Source: an archaeon
GTDB taxonomy: Archaea > EX4484-52 > B79-G9
Reading direction: 5' to 3'
Length of the DNA: 7,360 nucleotides
Assembly (NCBI GenBank): GCA_013139905.1
Contig: WSZW01000059.1
Span: 1-7,360 of the forward strand
In this document: positions 7,271 to 7,360 of the stretch, piece by piece
Layout: every line of letters begins with the position of its first letter
Position numbering within the stretch: position 1 is the first letter of the stretch
The notes under the pieces: model-generated
Databases searched by the model: none
Seen by the model: only the letters and a program-made list of their open reading frames with translations
Told to the model about the DNA's origin: nothing
Made by a program: the position numbers and the translations under genes

Positions 7271-7274
7271 TTTA

Positions 7275-7280
7275 ATCACT
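7275..7280 (-). promoter_or_regulatory. Probable ribosome binding site of the protease gene
   Basis: The minus strand reads AGTGAT here, with 4 bases (TAAA) before ATG 7270. GTGAT matches part of the GGTGAT sequence complementary to the archaeal 16S rRNA 3' end. The site overlaps the TGA stop of the upstream gene, which would fit coupled translation. It decides between ATG 7270 and the in-frame ATG at 7243 (Met10), which has no such sequence before it. Confidence 0.55.
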
Positions 7281-7360
7281 TTAACATCTTTTCAACATAT
7301 ACTCCATATTTTCCAATAGTCTTATCATATACAAAAAATCTCAATCCATACTTCTTTGCG
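7276..7360 (-). CDS. C-terminal end of an upstream gene, function unknown (5' part outside the window)
   Basis: The last 27 codons and a TGA stop (7276-7278) of a gene entering from the right edge. The visible peptide begins AKKYGLRFFVYDK and ends VYVEKMLK; it is rich in Lys and Tyr and looks like a genuine, probably cytosolic, C-terminus. It is in a different frame from the protease gene. The stop lies 5 bases before the protease ATG, which suggests one transcript. I do not recognise the family from this fragment. It could be a spurious open stretch, but the close and ordered junction with the next gene argues for a real gene end. Confidence 0.6.
   Translation of the reverse strand, partial: AKKYGLRFFVYDKTIGKYGVYVEKMLK

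Noticed and set aside
7276..7287. ATG at 7287 reading Met-Leu-Lys-stop as a tiny leader
   Set aside because: It is in the frame of a longer open stretch that continues to the right edge, so it is better explained as the last codons of the upstream gene.
1..7360. CRISPR array, tRNA, rRNA, insertion sequence or long intergenic region
   Set aside because: No regularly spaced identical DNA repeats, no clover-leaf with a CCA-type end, no transposase and no terminal inverted repeats were seen. The only non-coding bases are the 5 between the two genes.

Overview
The window is almost entirely one very large minus-strand gene. An open reading frame begins with ATG at 7270 and runs to the left edge without a stop, giving at least 2,423 codons; its 3' end lies outside the window. 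I checked the frame at more than 20 recognisable codons along its length (catalytic residues, Trp and Cys landmarks) and it is the same throughout, so there is no frameshift. The product is a secreted, multidomain subtilisin-family (peptidase S8) serine protease. It has an N-terminal hydrophobic segment, an I9-like propeptide, an S8 catalytic domain with a complete Asp/His/Asn/Ser set, and then roughly 2,000 residues of mostly beta-rich accessory modules.

Order of modules (residues): signal or anchor segment 10-27; propeptide about 75-142; S8 domain about 151-432; an array of beta-sandwich modules about 437-1031; amidotransferase-fold-like module A 1033-1243; CARDB-like modules 1248-1352 and 1354-1455; amidotransferase-fold-like module B 1457-1664, a diverged copy of A; a carboxypeptidase-regulatory-like module 1665-1757; two cadherin/Ig-like modules opened by NRPP 1758-1922; an Ig-like module opened by PIITILSP from 1926; a four-cysteine segment 2032-2082; two WNLI...GYW repeats 2143-2318; and a second PIIT-LSP Ig-like module from about 2325 to the edge.

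At the right edge are the last 27 codons and stop of an upstream gene on the same strand. Its TGA sits 5 bases before the protease ATG and overlaps the probable ribosome binding site, so the two genes are probably cotranscribed. No tRNA, rRNA, CRISPR array, insertion sequence or long intergenic stretch is visible.

The organism is probably an archaeon, perhaps of a DPANN lineage such as Woesearchaeota or Pacearchaeota. The grounds are very low GC, Asn/Ile/Lys-rich protein with dense N-x-S/T sequons, a GTGAT-type Shine-Dalgarno sequence, and the combination of S8, CARDB, NRPP, PIIT-LSP and WNLISIP modules that I associate with archaeal surface proteins. This is inference from style and domain content; no phylogenetic marker is present.
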